DNA from: Pseudomonadota bacterium
Lineage (GTDB): Bacteria; Desulfobacterota; Syntrophorhabdia; Syntrophorhabdales; Syntrophorhabdaceae
NCBI GenBank assembly: GCA_026388275.1
Contig: JAPLKB010000024.1
Coordinates: 1-32,324, forward strand
Length of the DNA stretch: 32,324 bases
Direction: 5' to 3'
The position numbers were made by a program, and so were the translations under genes. Under the pieces are notes generated by a model. It ran no database searches, had not been told where the DNA came from, and saw only the letters and a list, made by a program, of their open reading frames with translations. Within the stretch, counting starts at the first letter, position 1. Each line of letters begins with the position of its first letter. Shown one piece after another: positions 16,516 to 25,955 of the stretch.

Positions 16516-17424
16516 ATGCAAAATAGAATGAAAAGTAACATTGATAAATCGGAGAAAGTGTTCCAGGGAGTCCTTGCTTTTTCAGCAATAATAATTGTTG
16601 TGCTGCTTCTCGCTGTTTTTCTCACGCTTGCAGTTTCGTCCCTGTCCTCTGTAAAGGTCTTCGGTCTTAAATTCTTTTTTGGAAAGACCTGGGATGTTTC
16701 GGCGGAAAAGTTCGGAGCCTTCCCATTTCTTGTCGGGACTCTTTTAACATCATTTTTATCCCTGCTTATTTCTATTCCATTTTCCATCTCAATCTCCATT
16801 TTCCTTGGTGAATATTTCAAGGAAGGTCCGGTCTCAACGTTTCTGAGAAGTTCCATAGAAGTGCTGGCCGGCATACCCTCTGTTATATACGGCCTGTGGG
16901 GTTTATTTCTTCTTGTACCCCTTGTAAGATCGTTGGAAAATATATTCGGTGTAGCCCCTCATGGAGTAGGGATACTCGCATCGGCCCTTATACTTGCTAT
17001 TATGATAATCCCTTTTTCAGCTTCAATAGGCCGGGAGGTCGTAACACTTGTTCCTTCTGATTTAAAGGAAGCCGCCTATTCACTTGGCGCAACAAGATTT
17101 GAGGTAATAAAAAACATTATTATCCCCTATGCGCGGTCAGGCATACTTGCAGGGATTTTGTTGGCTCTTGGAAGGGCAATCGGCGAAACAATGGCTGTGA
17201 CCATGCTTATCGGGAACAGCAATTTTCTGCCCACAGGTATTTTCAGCCCTGCCAATACCATGGCAAGCGTTATTGCCAATGAATTTGCCGAAGCAACAGG
17301 AGTAACGGCATCATCACTTATTTATATCGGGCTTGTACTTTTTCTTGTAACAACGGTTGTTAACATCATCGGTATTCATGTAATCAGGAAAATAAGCCTT
17401 GAAACATCTAAAGAGGTGACATGA
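16516..17424 (+). CDS. pstC: Phosphate ABC transporter permease PstC
   Basis: 302 residues with about six membrane helices. A long first helix (about 16-40) leads to the family segments FPFLVGTLLTSFLSLLIS and GIPSVIYGLWGLF, and the cytoplasmic EAA-like loop KEAAYSLGATRFEV that contacts PstB. GRAIGETMAVTMLIGN is a PstC hallmark. It forms the channel with PstA. The ribosome site before 16516 is weak (CAGGG), and an in-frame ATG at 16528 is an alternative. Its stop overlaps the pstA start. Confidence 0.94.
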   Translation: MQNRMKSNIDKSEKVFQGVLAFSAIIIVVLLLAVFLTLAVSSLSSVKVFGLKFFFGKTWDVSAEKFGAFPFLVGTLLTSFLSLLISIPFSISISIFLGEYFKEGPVSTFLRSSIEVLAGIPSVIYGLWGLFLLVPLVRSLENIFGVAPHGVGILASALILAIMIIPFSASIGREVVTLVPSDLKEAAYSLGATRFEVIKNIIIPYARSGILAGILLALGRAIGETMAVTMLIGNSNFLPTGIFSPANTMASVIANEFAEATGVTASSLIYIGLVLFLVTTVVNIIGIHVIRKISLETSKEVT

Positions 17425-18269
17425 TGGAAAGCCATTTGAAAAAAAGGATTTTTAAGGACAGGCTTTTTAAATATCTTGTCGTATTATTTGCATTCATATC
17501 GATCCTTCCGCTTCTGCTTATACTTTACTACATTACGAGAAACGGTATTGCAGTAATCAACTGGGAGTTTCTCACGCAACTCCCCAAGCCCTTCGGTGAA
17601 GCAGGAGGAGGTATTTATAACGCTATAATCGGAACTTTTTTTCTAATTATCCTTTCCAGTGTTTTATCTATACCTTTCGGTATTTCAGCGGGTATTTACC
17701 TTTCCGAGAAAAGTGAAGGAAAGATTGCCCATATGGTCAGATTGTGTGTTGTTGTCCTGCAGGGCACGCCGTCAATCGTGATAGGCATTGTTGTATATAT
17801 GTGGTTTGTAGCACCTTTTAAGGGTTTCTCTGCTTTATCAGGCGGCATTGCCCTGTCCATCATGATGCTGCCCGTTATTATTAAAACAACTGAAGAAACG
17901 CTTAAGCTGATGCCTTATACACTTAAAGAGGCATCTCTTGCCCTTGGCGTGCCTTACTACAAGACAATCCTGAAAGTCATCCTGCCAACAGGCGTGAGCG
18001 GTATTCTTACAGGTATACTGCTGAGTGTTGCAAGAATTACCGGCGAGACAGCGCCGCTCCTTTTTACTGCTTTCGGGAATCAGTTTATGAATTATAATAT
18101 TTTCAAACCTATGGATTCACTGCCCTATCGTATCTTCTATTACGCTATGAGTCCCTACCCGGAATGGCATGCCTTTGCCTGGGGGGCCTCTTTTATTCTT
18201 GTGGCAGTAGTCCTTGGTTTCAATCTCATTGCAAGGGGAATAGCTATTAAATGGAAAGTTCAGTTCTAA
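17421..18269 (+). CDS. pstA: Phosphate ABC transporter permease PstA
   Basis: 282 residues with about six helices. Family features are [44 protein letters not shown] (the loop for PstB) and [17 protein letters not shown]. It pairs with PstC in the membrane channel. The ATG at 17421 overlaps the end of pstC by four bases and a second ATG follows at once (17424). Its end overlaps pstB by 19 bases, so the three genes are translated as a tight unit. Confidence 0.95.
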   Translation: MMESHLKKRIFKDRLFKYLVVLFAFISILPLLLILYYITRNGIAVINWEFLTQLPKPFGEAGGGIYNAIIGTFFLIILSSVLSIPFGISAGIYLSEKSEGKIAHMVRLCVVVLQGTPSIVIGIVVYMWFVAPFKGFSALSGGIALSIMMLPVIIKTTEETLKLMPYTLKEASLALGVPYYKTILKVILPTGVSGILTGILLSVARITGETAPLLFTAFGNQFMNYNIFKPMDSLPYRIFYYAMSPYPEWHAFAWGASFILVAVVLGFNLIARGIAIKWKVQF

Positions 18270-19009
18270 CTGTTAAAGATTTCAGTGCCTTTTTCGGCGA
18301 CAACAGGATATTGAAGGATATCAATATTTCAATTTCGGATAATCTTGTTACTGCACTGATGGGCCCTTCAGGATGCGGTAAGACTACCCTTATCAGATGT
18401 GTGAACAGGATGCATGAACTTATCCCCGGAGCAAAGGTATCCGGGAAGATATATTTAAGGGGCGATGATGTCTACTCTATGGAACCCATCTTATTGAGAA
18501 GAAAAATAGGCATGGTCTTCCAGAAGCCGAACCCTTTCCCTATGATGAGCATCTACGATAATGTCATTGCGGGGTATAAATTGAACGGCATCCGGCTCAG
18601 GAAGGGTGAGTTCGATACGATTGTTGAAAAATCATTGAAAGGCGCTGCTCTTTGGAATGAAGTGAAAGATGCGCTTTACAGGAAAGGCACCTTTCTGTCA
18701 GGAGGACAACAGCAGCGGCTATGCATTGCCCGTGCCCTTGCCATGAACCCGGAAATACTGCTTCTCGATGAACCTACTTCAGCATTAGACCCGAAATCAA
18801 CTGCTCATATTGAAGAGCTCATCGTCGAACTAAAAAAGAATGTGACCATGCTTCTTGTTACCCATAATATTGCCCAGGCGGCAAGAGTGTCTGATTTTAC
18901 CGCTTTTATTTACCTGGGCGAACTTATAGAATTCGGTCCAACTGAAAAAATGTTTACCGTGCCGAAGGATAAGCGGACCGAAGAATATCTCACAGGAAAA
19001 TTCGGATAG
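18251..19009 (+). CDS. pstB: Phosphate ABC transporter ATP-binding protein PstB
   Basis: 252 residues, standard size. Walker A is GPSGCGKTT (38-46), the Q loop is [10 protein letters not shown] (a PstB trademark), the signature is LSGGQQQRL, Walker B is [13 protein letters not shown] and the switch histidine is in LLVTHN. It hydrolyses ATP to drive phosphate import through PstCA. The start at 18251 lies inside the end of pstA. The spacing to phoU is 12 bases. Confidence 0.96.
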   Translation: MESSVLTVKDFSAFFGDNRILKDINISISDNLVTALMGPSGCGKTTLIRCVNRMHELIPGAKVSGKIYLRGDDVYSMEPILLRRKIGMVFQKPNPFPMMSIYDNVIAGYKLNGIRLRKGEFDTIVEKSLKGAALWNEVKDALYRKGTFLSGGQQQRLCIARALAMNPEILLLDEPTSALDPKSTAHIEELIVELKKNVTMLLVTHNIAQAARVSDFTAFIYLGELIEFGPTEKMFTVPKDKRTEEYLTGKFG

Positions 19010-19021
19010 GAGACAGATGGA

Positions 19022-19690
19022 ATGTTAGGTGAAAAGATAAAAGAACTACGAAGAGAACTTATAGAATATGCCACATTTGTCGAGAATATGATCGACAAAA
19101 GTATTAATGGTCTTCTCAGCAAAGATCGGGAACAGCTCGATGAAGTTATAGAAAAGGATGAGCCGAAGGCAAATGAAACGGAAATCATACTGGATGAACT
19201 ATGCACCGGGATGATTGCTCAGTATCAGCCGAAAGCAAAGGATTTAAGGACAATACTTATGGTTTTGAAGATAAATAACGATCTCGAAAGGATTGCCGAC
19301 TATGCGGTAAATATCTCCAAAAGCGCACTTTTCCTGATAGATCGCCCACAGGTAAAACCATTGACAGACACACCTAAAATGGCGGAAGAATCAGTAAAAA
19401 TGTTGAAAGACAGCATCAGCTCATACATAAATGAGGATCCGGTGCTTGCGCAAAATGTATGCGAAAGGGACAGTGTTGTTGATGAACTGGGAAATAAGAT
19501 TTTACAGGAACTTATTACATTGATGGCAGCAGATCCTTCTAAAATAGAGCGTTCCCTCCATCTTCTGAAAATAGCCAGAAGCCTTGAGCGTATTGCCGAT
19601 CTTTCAACGAATATCTGTGAAGATGTCATATTTATGGTTGAGGGAGAAGTTATAAAACACAATATATTTGACAAGAGTATTCCGATGTAA
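19022..19690 (+). CDS. phoU: Phosphate signalling regulator PhoU
   Basis: 222 residues, all-helical, with two repeats of the PhoU three-helix fold. Metal-site-like motifs are seen as LKINNDLERIADYAVNI in the first half and LKIARSLERIADLSTNICED in the second. PhoU links the Pst transporter to the sensor kinase and represses the regulon when phosphate is plentiful. It is the last gene of the pst transcript; AGGAG lies nine bases before the ATG. No clear terminator follows. Confidence 0.95.
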   Translation: MLGEKIKELRRELIEYATFVENMIDKSINGLLSKDREQLDEVIEKDEPKANETEIILDELCTGMIAQYQPKAKDLRTILMVLKINNDLERIADYAVNISKSALFLIDRPQVKPLTDTPKMAEESVKMLKDSISSYINEDPVLAQNVCERDSVVDELGNKILQELITLMAADPSKIERSLHLLKIARSLERIADLSTNICEDVIFMVEGEVIKHNIFDKSIPM

Positions 19691-19869
19691 TCAAAGATTC
19701 GTACATCATTTCTTCGGGATTACGATCAATTGCCATTCAAGGTAAAGCTCTTTGCGGCTGAACATTTTGTTCTCATATATTAAGATCTGAGATGTTTCCT
19801 CGAATGCAACGGCTTATTCCTGACGATATGAAGTTACAGCAAAAAGTATATTTCAATGTCAGAATCAGA

Positions 19870-20592
19870 TTATAGCGTAATCTCCAGACCATCTTCTGCA
19901 ATAAGATAAGGTTTGTGTAAGATACCTTTAAAAGTATCCCATTCCGGATAGAGGTGTGAAAGAATTACTTTTTCCGGTTGAGCCTGTTTTACCATCTTTT
20001 CCAGGACACTTAAATTGATATGACCCTTTACTTTTCTTTCAGGAAAAGAACATTCCGTTATAAGGAGATCCGCTCTATAAGCAAGTTTCATGAGATTTTT
20101 CGAATAATCGGTATCACCTGAAAAGACAACTCTTTTTACCTTTTCAAAGCTGATGCCGATGCTCTCTTTGTTATGGTTTACCTTTGCAGCCCTGATAAGC
20201 ACATCATTTACTTCCTCCTGTCCCCGATAAATACTTTTCAGCATCATTTTATAGGACTTCGGGGAAATCCATGGATAAACATTCAGCAATCCCTTATAGA
20301 ATTTATGTATGCCAGGCCCTCCGAAAACCCTGAGAGGTTCTGTCCTTGGTTTTATCCCATAGTTGCAGGCAAATAAAAAGGTTGATAAATCCGCTGTATG
20401 GTCAACATGAAAATGAGTAAGCACAATCACATCAATATCATTTACAGAATAACCATACTCAAGGAGCCTTCTAACTACAGAAGGCCCAATGTCTACAAGT
20501 ATCTTTTGTCCTTCGGTTATAATAAGATAAGCAGATGAACCTCTATTGAGCGAAGGTATAGATGTGCCTGTCCCAAGAATGATAATCTTCAT
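19870..20592 (-). CDS. Metallo-beta-lactamase-fold hydrolase, ribonuclease Z-like
   Basis: 240 residues. It begins with the GTGTSIPSLNRGSSAYLI strand-loop typical of RNase Z-type proteins. The zinc motif is THFHVDHTADL (His60, His62, Asp64, His65); FSGDTDYSKNL supplies a further Asp and ILSHLYPEW near the end a further His. It is shorter than a full RNase Z (about 300) and lacks a clear exosite arm, so it may be a general phosphodiesterase or other MBL hydrolase rather than the tRNA 3'-end nuclease. It converges on the pst operon and diverges from the GH13-like gene. Confidence 0.82.
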   Translation of the reverse strand: MKIIILGTGTSIPSLNRGSSAYLIITEGQKILVDIGPSVVRRLLEYGYSVNDIDVIVLTHFHVDHTADLSTFLFACNYGIKPRTEPLRVFGGPGIHKFYKGLLNVYPWISPKSYKMMLKSIYRGQEEVNDVLIRAAKVNHNKESIGISFEKVKRVVFSGDTDYSKNLMKLAYRADLLITECSFPERKVKGHINLSVLEKMVKQAQPEKVILSHLYPEWDTFKGILHKPYLIAEDGLEITL

Positions 20593-20643
20593 TTTGATAG
20601 CTATCCCTTTATAATATAGCCCCTTTTATAGCACAAATATCCT

Positions 20644-23600
20644 TTGAGAAAAACCAAAAAACATCCTCATATAGTATATAGGAGAAAGAAATATGTTTCC
20701 GTTTTATCAGAAAAACGTCAAAAATATTTTGTTTTTAATGGCCTGTTGACTGCTATGCGCACCTGTGTTAGCATGTGCCAATATATGGCCCGATACTCAA
20801 CAATGGAATTTCATATATCCCGTACTGCAAGAGACCGCTACCGGTTCGATGATACCCTTTTCTCCATAACCGGCAATGTAATTTTTGCAAATTTTCATGC
20901 TGCACGCATATTTGCCCAGAAAATGAACCAAAAAAGAGACCTGGCTAATTTTCCGGAGCAGGCTGTTAAAGCAGGACATATCAATGCGATGGGGTTGATA
21001 GACGAGATACTTCATCACGTGGTTAAACTTTATTGCGAGCAAGTAAACCCGGAAGTCATGGGAAGATCCCTTGATTGGCTATATCAAAGACATGGACAGG
21101 AAAAGGTGGACAAGGCTCTGCATGCTTTTGCTGTTGAGTTTCCCACTGTTGCCGTATACAGGCAGGAAATTACTGTTGAAGCTTATCTCAATGAAACAAT
21201 AGCCGGCATCCCGAACCGGCATTTAGTGCTGGAAGAAATGCTTATGCTCTGGCTTGCAAATATGAACCCGGCATTTTTACCTTTTTCTGAACTTTTTAAT
21301 GATATTGCAATAAAAAAAGAAACAATCTATCTTGAAATTATTTCCGATTTAAAAATATTTATAGACAGTCAGCCGGGATTCGGTCCTGATAATCAAAATC
21401 TTATCGACATGCTTCGCAGCCCGGCAATCGAGGTTCCACATTCTTTGCAGGGACAGCTTGAATATATCAGGGAACGTTGGGGCAAACTCATACACAAGTT
21501 TGTACGCCGGATGCTCAGTACATTTGATCTCATAAAGGAAGAAGAAAAGATACCTTTTACAGGCCCCGGACCTTCCAGGCGCTTTGAATTCACCGACCTG
21601 GCCGGATTAGTAGGGCTTGCCGAAACCGAACGTTTCAGTCCAGACAGGGATTGGATGCCAAGACTGATCCTTATTGCAAAGAATATTTATGTATGGCTTG
21701 ATCAGCTTTCGAAAAAATATGGTCACCCCGTTACCCGCCTTGACCATATCCCGGATGAAGAGTTAAGCCGTTTGAAAAATCAGGGATTTACAGGTTTATG
21801 GTTAATCGGCATCTGGGAACGCAGCCAGGTTTCACAGAAAATCAAACAGTTATGCGGCAACCCCGATGCGGTGCCGTCGGCATACTCCCTCTTTGATTAT
21901 GTAATTGCAGCAGACCTTGGAGGAGAGGAAGCCTACGAAATACTTAAGAACAGGGCATGGGAAAAAGGTATACGCCTTGCCAGCGATATGGTGCCCAACC
22001 ACGTCGGTATCTATTCAAAATGGTTGATAGAACACCCTGACTGGTTTATCTCGTTAGATTACAACCCCTTCCCCTGGTATGCCTTTAATGGTCAGGATTT
22101 ATCGACTGATGAGAGAGTGGGTATAAATATTGAGGATCATTACTATAATCGTACCGATGCTGCAGTTGTATTCAAACGCACTGACCGTTGGACCGGCAGC
22201 GAAAAATACGTGTATCACGGCAATGACGGGACAAGCATGCCCTGGAATGATACGGCGCAACTCAATTATCTCAACCCGGAAGTCCGGGAGGCAATGATCC
22301 GGACAATCCTGTATGTTGCAGGCAAATTTCCTGTTATCCGTTTTGATGCAGCAATGACATTAACGAAAAAGCACTATCAGCGCCTCTGGTTTCCTGAACC
22401 TGGTTCAGGCGGGGCCATACCCACACGGGCAGAATACGGTCTCACAAAAGGCGAATTTAATGCTCTTATGCCGGAGGAATTCTGGCGTGAAGTGGTAGAC
22501 AGGGTTGCAGCCGAAGCACCGGACACCCTGCTGCTGGCGGAAGCCTTCTGGCTATTGGAAGGATATTTTGTCCGCACCCTCGGTATGCACCGGGTATATA
22601 ACAGCGCCTTTATGAATATGCTAAGAGATGAAGACAACGCCGGATACCGCGCTGTAATGAAAAAAATCCTTGAATTTGATCCGGAAATACTGCGGAGATT
22701 TGTCAACTTTATGAATAACCCTGATGAACGTACAGCTGTTGACCAGTTTGGAAAAGATAATAAATATTTTGGTGTGTGTATTTTAATGGCAACCATGCCT
22801 GGTTTGCCTATGTTCGGCCACGGCCAGATTGAAGGATTTGCAGAAAAATATGGGATGGAGTACAGGCGGGCATACAAGGATGAAGCACCTGACCCATATC
22901 TTCTTGAAAGACACTGGCGCGAAATTTTTCCGCTCCTCCATATGCGATACCTTTTTGCCGGAGTAGAATATTTTCTTTTATACGACTTTTTCACAAACAG
23001 CGGCTACGTTAATGAAGATGTTTTTGCATACTCAAACAGGTTTGAAAACGAGGCATCCCTTGTTGTTTACCACAATAAAAACGATATTGTGAGCGGGTGG
23101 ATAAAAACCTCTGCATCGTATTCTGTCAAAAAAGAATCTGATAATACACGCGAACTACTGCAAAAAAACGTGGGCAACGGCCTTGCCCTTGGAACAGACC
23201 GGGGCCGTTTTACAATCTTCCGTGACCATATTTCCAACCTCGAATATATCCGGGAAAACAGGGAGATTCATGAAAAAGGGCTTTACATTGAACTTGGCCA
23301 TTATACATGCCATGTTTTCACTGACTTTCATGAAGTTTATGATAATGAATGGCACCATTATTCCAGTTTGAATGCAAACCTCGGAGGATTGGGAGTTGTC
23401 AGCATCGAAGAAGAATTAAAGAAGATATTGATGCTGCCCATGCATAACTCCTTCAGGGATCTAATCAATGCCGACACCTTCCGGAAGGTTTCGGATATAT
23501 ATATGAAATCTTCCATGCAAAAAACAAAAACCCTACCACAACCATTTATTACAGAAACTGCTCAAAAAATTGTTAACTTTCTCAGCGAAATAAAAAAATA

Positions 23601-24300
23601 TACCGGCAGTTCCGGCAATGAGAAATTAATTGCCGATGAAATTACACACGCCCTGGAAATAGTCCTCCAGATACCTGCCCTCCAGCGCAGCCTTGAAGCA
23701 ACGGCACCTGAAACATATAAAAAAGCGCTCAGATATATGCATCGCAGGCTGGTAAAAGATCAAAACATATTGCATGTCCTCTGCGGCTGGTTATTTACCT
23801 TTAACCTGGGGAAGATCAATAAGGAAACAGACTATGAAGAATTGAGCCTTATCTGGATGGATGAATTACTTTTTTGGCAGATTATGGAAGATACATTTAA
23901 AAACCTCGGGTTTGACAAGGAGCATGTGTCGCAATCCTTGACGATGATAAAGACTCTCAATACCTGTCAACACTGGTACAGAGCAACAAAAGAAGAAATA
24001 ATAAGCTCTGTCATGGAACATATATTGAGCGATAGTGATATCAGACAACTTATACAAATAAACAATTACAAAGATGTTCTATGGTTCAGCAAAGAGGCAT
24101 TTGAGCAGCTTCTGCTTTATATGTTACTAATCGCTGTAATTAACTTTTTTACAGATTCGCAGAAAACAGAGACAGAACGTATCGGAGAAATCACAGGATG
24201 TTATAATCTCTTAAAAGAATTGCTACTTACTGCCGAGCAGTCAGGGTATCAGGTGGAAAAAATGCTGGAGATATTAGAGTCTCAATTAAAGTCTCAATAA
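20644..24300 (+). CDS. Very large alpha-amylase-like (GH13 fold) protein
   Basis: Up to 1218 residues. A helical N-terminal part of about 330 residues is followed by a GH13 barrel: region I DMVPNHVG (448-455), region II IRFDAAMTL with the nucleophile position Asp568, region III LLAEAFW with acid/base Glu633, and region IV FMNNPDERTA with Asp694 where NHD is usual. All three catalytic acids are therefore in place. A long helical C-terminal part (about 930-1218) has no motif I know. The substrate is likely an alpha-glucan or glucoside; the reaction is not determinable. The listed start is a TTG without a ribosome site; the Met at 20803 (MEFHISRTARDRYRF) may be nearer the truth. A 30-base gap with a small hairpin leads to the CoA ligase gene. 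Confidence 0.78.
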   Translation: MRKTKKHPHIVYRRKKYVSVLSEKRQKYFVFNGLLTAMRTCVSMCQYMARYSTMEFHISRTARDRYRFDDTLFSITGNVIFANFHAARIFAQKMNQKRDLANFPEQAVKAGHINAMGLIDEILHHVVKLYCEQVNPEVMGRSLDWLYQRHGQEKVDKALHAFAVEFPTVAVYRQEITVEAYLNETIAGIPNRHLVLEEMLMLWLANMNPAFLPFSELFNDIAIKKETIYLEIISDLKIFIDSQPGFGPDNQNLIDMLRSPAIEVPHSLQGQLEYIRERWGKLIHKFVRRMLSTFDLIKEEEKIPFTGPGPSRRFEFTDLAGLVGLAETERFSPDRDWMPRLILIAKNIYVWLDQLSKKYGHPVTRLDHIPDEELSRLKNQGFTGLWLIGIWERSQVSQKIKQLCGNPDAVPSAYSLFDYVIAADLGGEEAYEILKNRAWEKGIRLASDMVPNHVGIYSKWLIEHPDWFISLDYNPFPWYAFNGQDLSTDERVGINIEDHYYNRTDAAVVFKRTDRWTGSEKYVYHGNDGTSMPWNDTAQLNYLNPEVREAMIRTILYVAGKFPVIRFDAAMTLTKKHYQRLWFPEPGSGGAIPTRAEYGLTKGEFNALMPEEFWREVVDRVAAEAPDTLLLAEAFWLLEGYFVRTLGMHRVYNSAFMNMLRDEDNAGYRAVMKKILEFDPEILRRFVNFMNNPDERTAVDQFGKDNKYFGVCILMATMPGLPMFGHGQIEGFAEKYGMEYRRAYKDEAPDPYLLERHWREIFPLLHMRYLFAGVEYFLLYDFFTNSGYVNEDVFAYSNRFENEASLVVYHNKNDIVSGWIKTSASYSVKKESDNTRELLQKNVGNGLALGTDRGRFTIFRDHISNLEYIRENREIHEKGLYIELGHYTCHVFTDFHEVYDNEWHHYSSLNANLGGLGVVSIEEELKKILMLPMHNSFRDLINADTFRKVSDIYMKSSMQKTKTLPQPFITETAQKIVNFLSEIKKYTGSSGNEKLIADEITHALEIVLQIPALQRSLEATAPETYKKALRYMHRRLVKDQNILHVLCGWLFTFNLGKINKETDYEELSLIWMDELLFWQIMEDTFKNLGFDKEHVSQSLTMIKTLNTCQHWYRATKEEIISSVMEHILSDSDIRQLIQINNYKDVLWFSKEAFEQLLLYMLLIAVINFFTDSQKTETERIGEITGCYNLLKELLLTAEQSGYQVEKMLEILESQLKSQ

Positions 24301-24305
24301 ATTAC

Positions 24306-24320
24306 CACGGGCAAACCGTG
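24306..24320 (+). promoter_or_regulatory. Small hairpin before the CoA ligase ribosome site
   Basis: CACGG (24306-24310) and CCGTG (24316-24320) with a GCAAA loop lie immediately before AAAAGGAGGG and the ATG at 24335. A 5-bp stem may be chance, but its position could affect ribosome access or mark a processing site between the two genes. Confidence 0.3.
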
Positions 24321-24334
24321 AAAAGGAGGGAATT

Positions 24335-25912
24335 ATGATTCACGGAGGTTCAGCAGAATTCTTCAACGCAGCAGATTATTTTGTTGACCGGAATGTGCGC
24401 CAGGGTCGGGGTCATAAGGTTGCCGTTTATACTGAATTACGCAACTACACTTACAATGATATCCAGAAAATGACCAATAAAACAGCAAATGCATTACGCG
24501 AGCTGGGAGTTCGCGTTGACGACCGCGTCATAATGATCATGCTGGATGTTCCACAGTTTTATGCCATATTCTATGGCGCCATCAAAATAGGGGCTGTACC
24601 TATACCTACCAATACGATGCTCACACCTGAGGATTATGAGTATTACCTGAACGACAGCAGGGCAAGAGTCCTTGTGGTTTCTGAGCAGCTTATTCCTGTT
24701 ATCGCAAAAATAAAGGGGGATCTCCGTTATCTCCGCGATATGATTGTAATCTCGGAAAAAGATGGAGCCTTTATACCCTTTAAACAGAAATACAGACATG
24801 CGCCGGAAACCATTAAAACAGAGTTTACCATGAAAGACGATGTCGGTTTCTGGCTTTACAGCTCAGGGTCAACAGGCGCTCCTAAGGGTGCCATACACTC
24901 ACAATATGATATGGTGGCAGTTTCAGAGTCCTTTGGCCAGGGCGTACTGAAACTTACAGAAGATGACATCCTTTTCTCGGCAGCACGGCTCTTCTTTGCC
25001 TACGGTCTCGGTAATTCAGGATATTTGCCATTATCTGTGGGCGCTTCGGTTGTACTTAGCTCACAGTCACCTAAACCCGAAGGTATGTTCCAATACCTTG
25101 AAAAGTTCCGCCCCACCATTTTCTTCGGCATACCGACGCTTTACGGTCAAATGCTGGAGTACAAAGAAAGACAGGACGAGGAAAAGGGCACTGCGCCTGA
25201 TCCTAACGCGAATCATGAGTTTTCATCCGTCCGCATCTGTGTTTCAGCAGGAGAGGCGCTGCCTCCGGATATCTACCATCGCTGGAAAAAACGTTTCGGT
25301 ATTGACATCATTGACGGAATTGGCACAACAGAGATGCTCCATATATTCATCGCAAACCTTCCAGGCCAAGTAAGGCCGGGCTCTACAGGAAAACCTGTAC
25401 CCGGCTATGAACTGAAAATTGTGGACGATAACGGTCAGGACATTCCTCAAGGAGAAATAGGTATGCTCCTAGTCAAAGGGGGGAGCGCAGCCCAGCAGTA
25501 CTGGAGAAAGCGGGAAAAGACAAAAGCCACCATGCAGGGTGAGTGGATCAATACAGGCGATAAATATTACATGGATGAAGAAGGCTACTACTTCTGTGCA
25601 GGTCGCGGCGACGACATGCTGAAGGTAGGCGGCATCTGGGTCTCGCCTGTTGAGGTTGAGAATTGTATTATGGGACATCCGGCCGTATTCGAAGTTGCTG
25701 TAACAGCCAAGAATGATGAAAACAGCCTCGTAAAACCAAAGGCATGGGTTGTACTGAAAGATGGTCATAATGCATCTGAGGAATTAGAGAAGGATATCAA
25801 ACAGTGGGTGTTGGACCGCCTGGCCAAGTATAAGTATCCACGGTGGGTTGAATTTGTCGATGAACTCCCGAAAAGCGTAACAGGTAAGATACAGAGGTTT
25901 AAACTCCGTTAG
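24335..25912 (+). CDS. Benzoate-CoA ligase family protein (aromatic acid-CoA ligase)
   Basis: 525 residues, the family's usual length. It begins with the benzoate-CoA ligase style FNAADYFVDRN (10-20). Adenylate-forming motifs are YSSGSTGAPKGAIH (175-188), GIGTTEMLHIFIAN (328-341, part of the aryl pocket in this family), TGD (407-409), and the catalytic lysine Lys518 in KSVTGKIQRFKLR. The enzyme activates benzoate or a substituted benzoate (for example 4-hydroxybenzoate) with ATP and CoA, the entry step of anaerobic aromatic degradation; the exact substrate cannot be read from sequence. AAAGGAGG supports the start. No other aromatic-pathway gene is in the window. Confidence 0.9.
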   Translation: MIHGGSAEFFNAADYFVDRNVRQGRGHKVAVYTELRNYTYNDIQKMTNKTANALRELGVRVDDRVIMIMLDVPQFYAIFYGAIKIGAVPIPTNTMLTPEDYEYYLNDSRARVLVVSEQLIPVIAKIKGDLRYLRDMIVISEKDGAFIPFKQKYRHAPETIKTEFTMKDDVGFWLYSSGSTGAPKGAIHSQYDMVAVSESFGQGVLKLTEDDILFSAARLFFAYGLGNSGYLPLSVGASVVLSSQSPKPEGMFQYLEKFRPTIFFGIPTLYGQMLEYKERQDEEKGTAPDPNANHEFSSVRICVSAGEALPPDIYHRWKKRFGIDIIDGIGTTEMLHIFIANLPGQVRPGSTGKPVPGYELKIVDDNGQDIPQGEIGMLLVKGGSAAQQYWRKREKTKATMQGEWINTGDKYYMDEEGYYFCAGRGDDMLKVGGIWVSPVEVENCIMGHPAVFEVAVTAKNDENSLVKPKAWVVLKDGHNASEELEKDIKQWVLDRLAKYKYPRWVEFVDELPKSVTGKIQRFKLR

Positions 25913-25933
25913 GAGGATTTAGGGACAGAAGGA

Positions 25934-25955
25934 CGTCCCGGTCTCCACCGGGATG
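25934..25955 (+). promoter_or_regulatory. Hairpin at the junction before RHS cassette 1
   Basis: TCCCGGT (25936-25942) and ACCGGGA (25947-25953) form a perfect 7-bp stem with a CTCC loop; two further outer pairs are possible. It starts about 20 bases after the CoA ligase stop and marks the boundary with the RHS array. There is no T-run, so termination is uncertain. Confidence 0.5.

Noticed and set aside
22377-22994. Minus-strand ORF of 205 codons
   Set aside because: Opposite the GH13-like catalytic region; serine- and arginine-rich composition typical of antisense frames.
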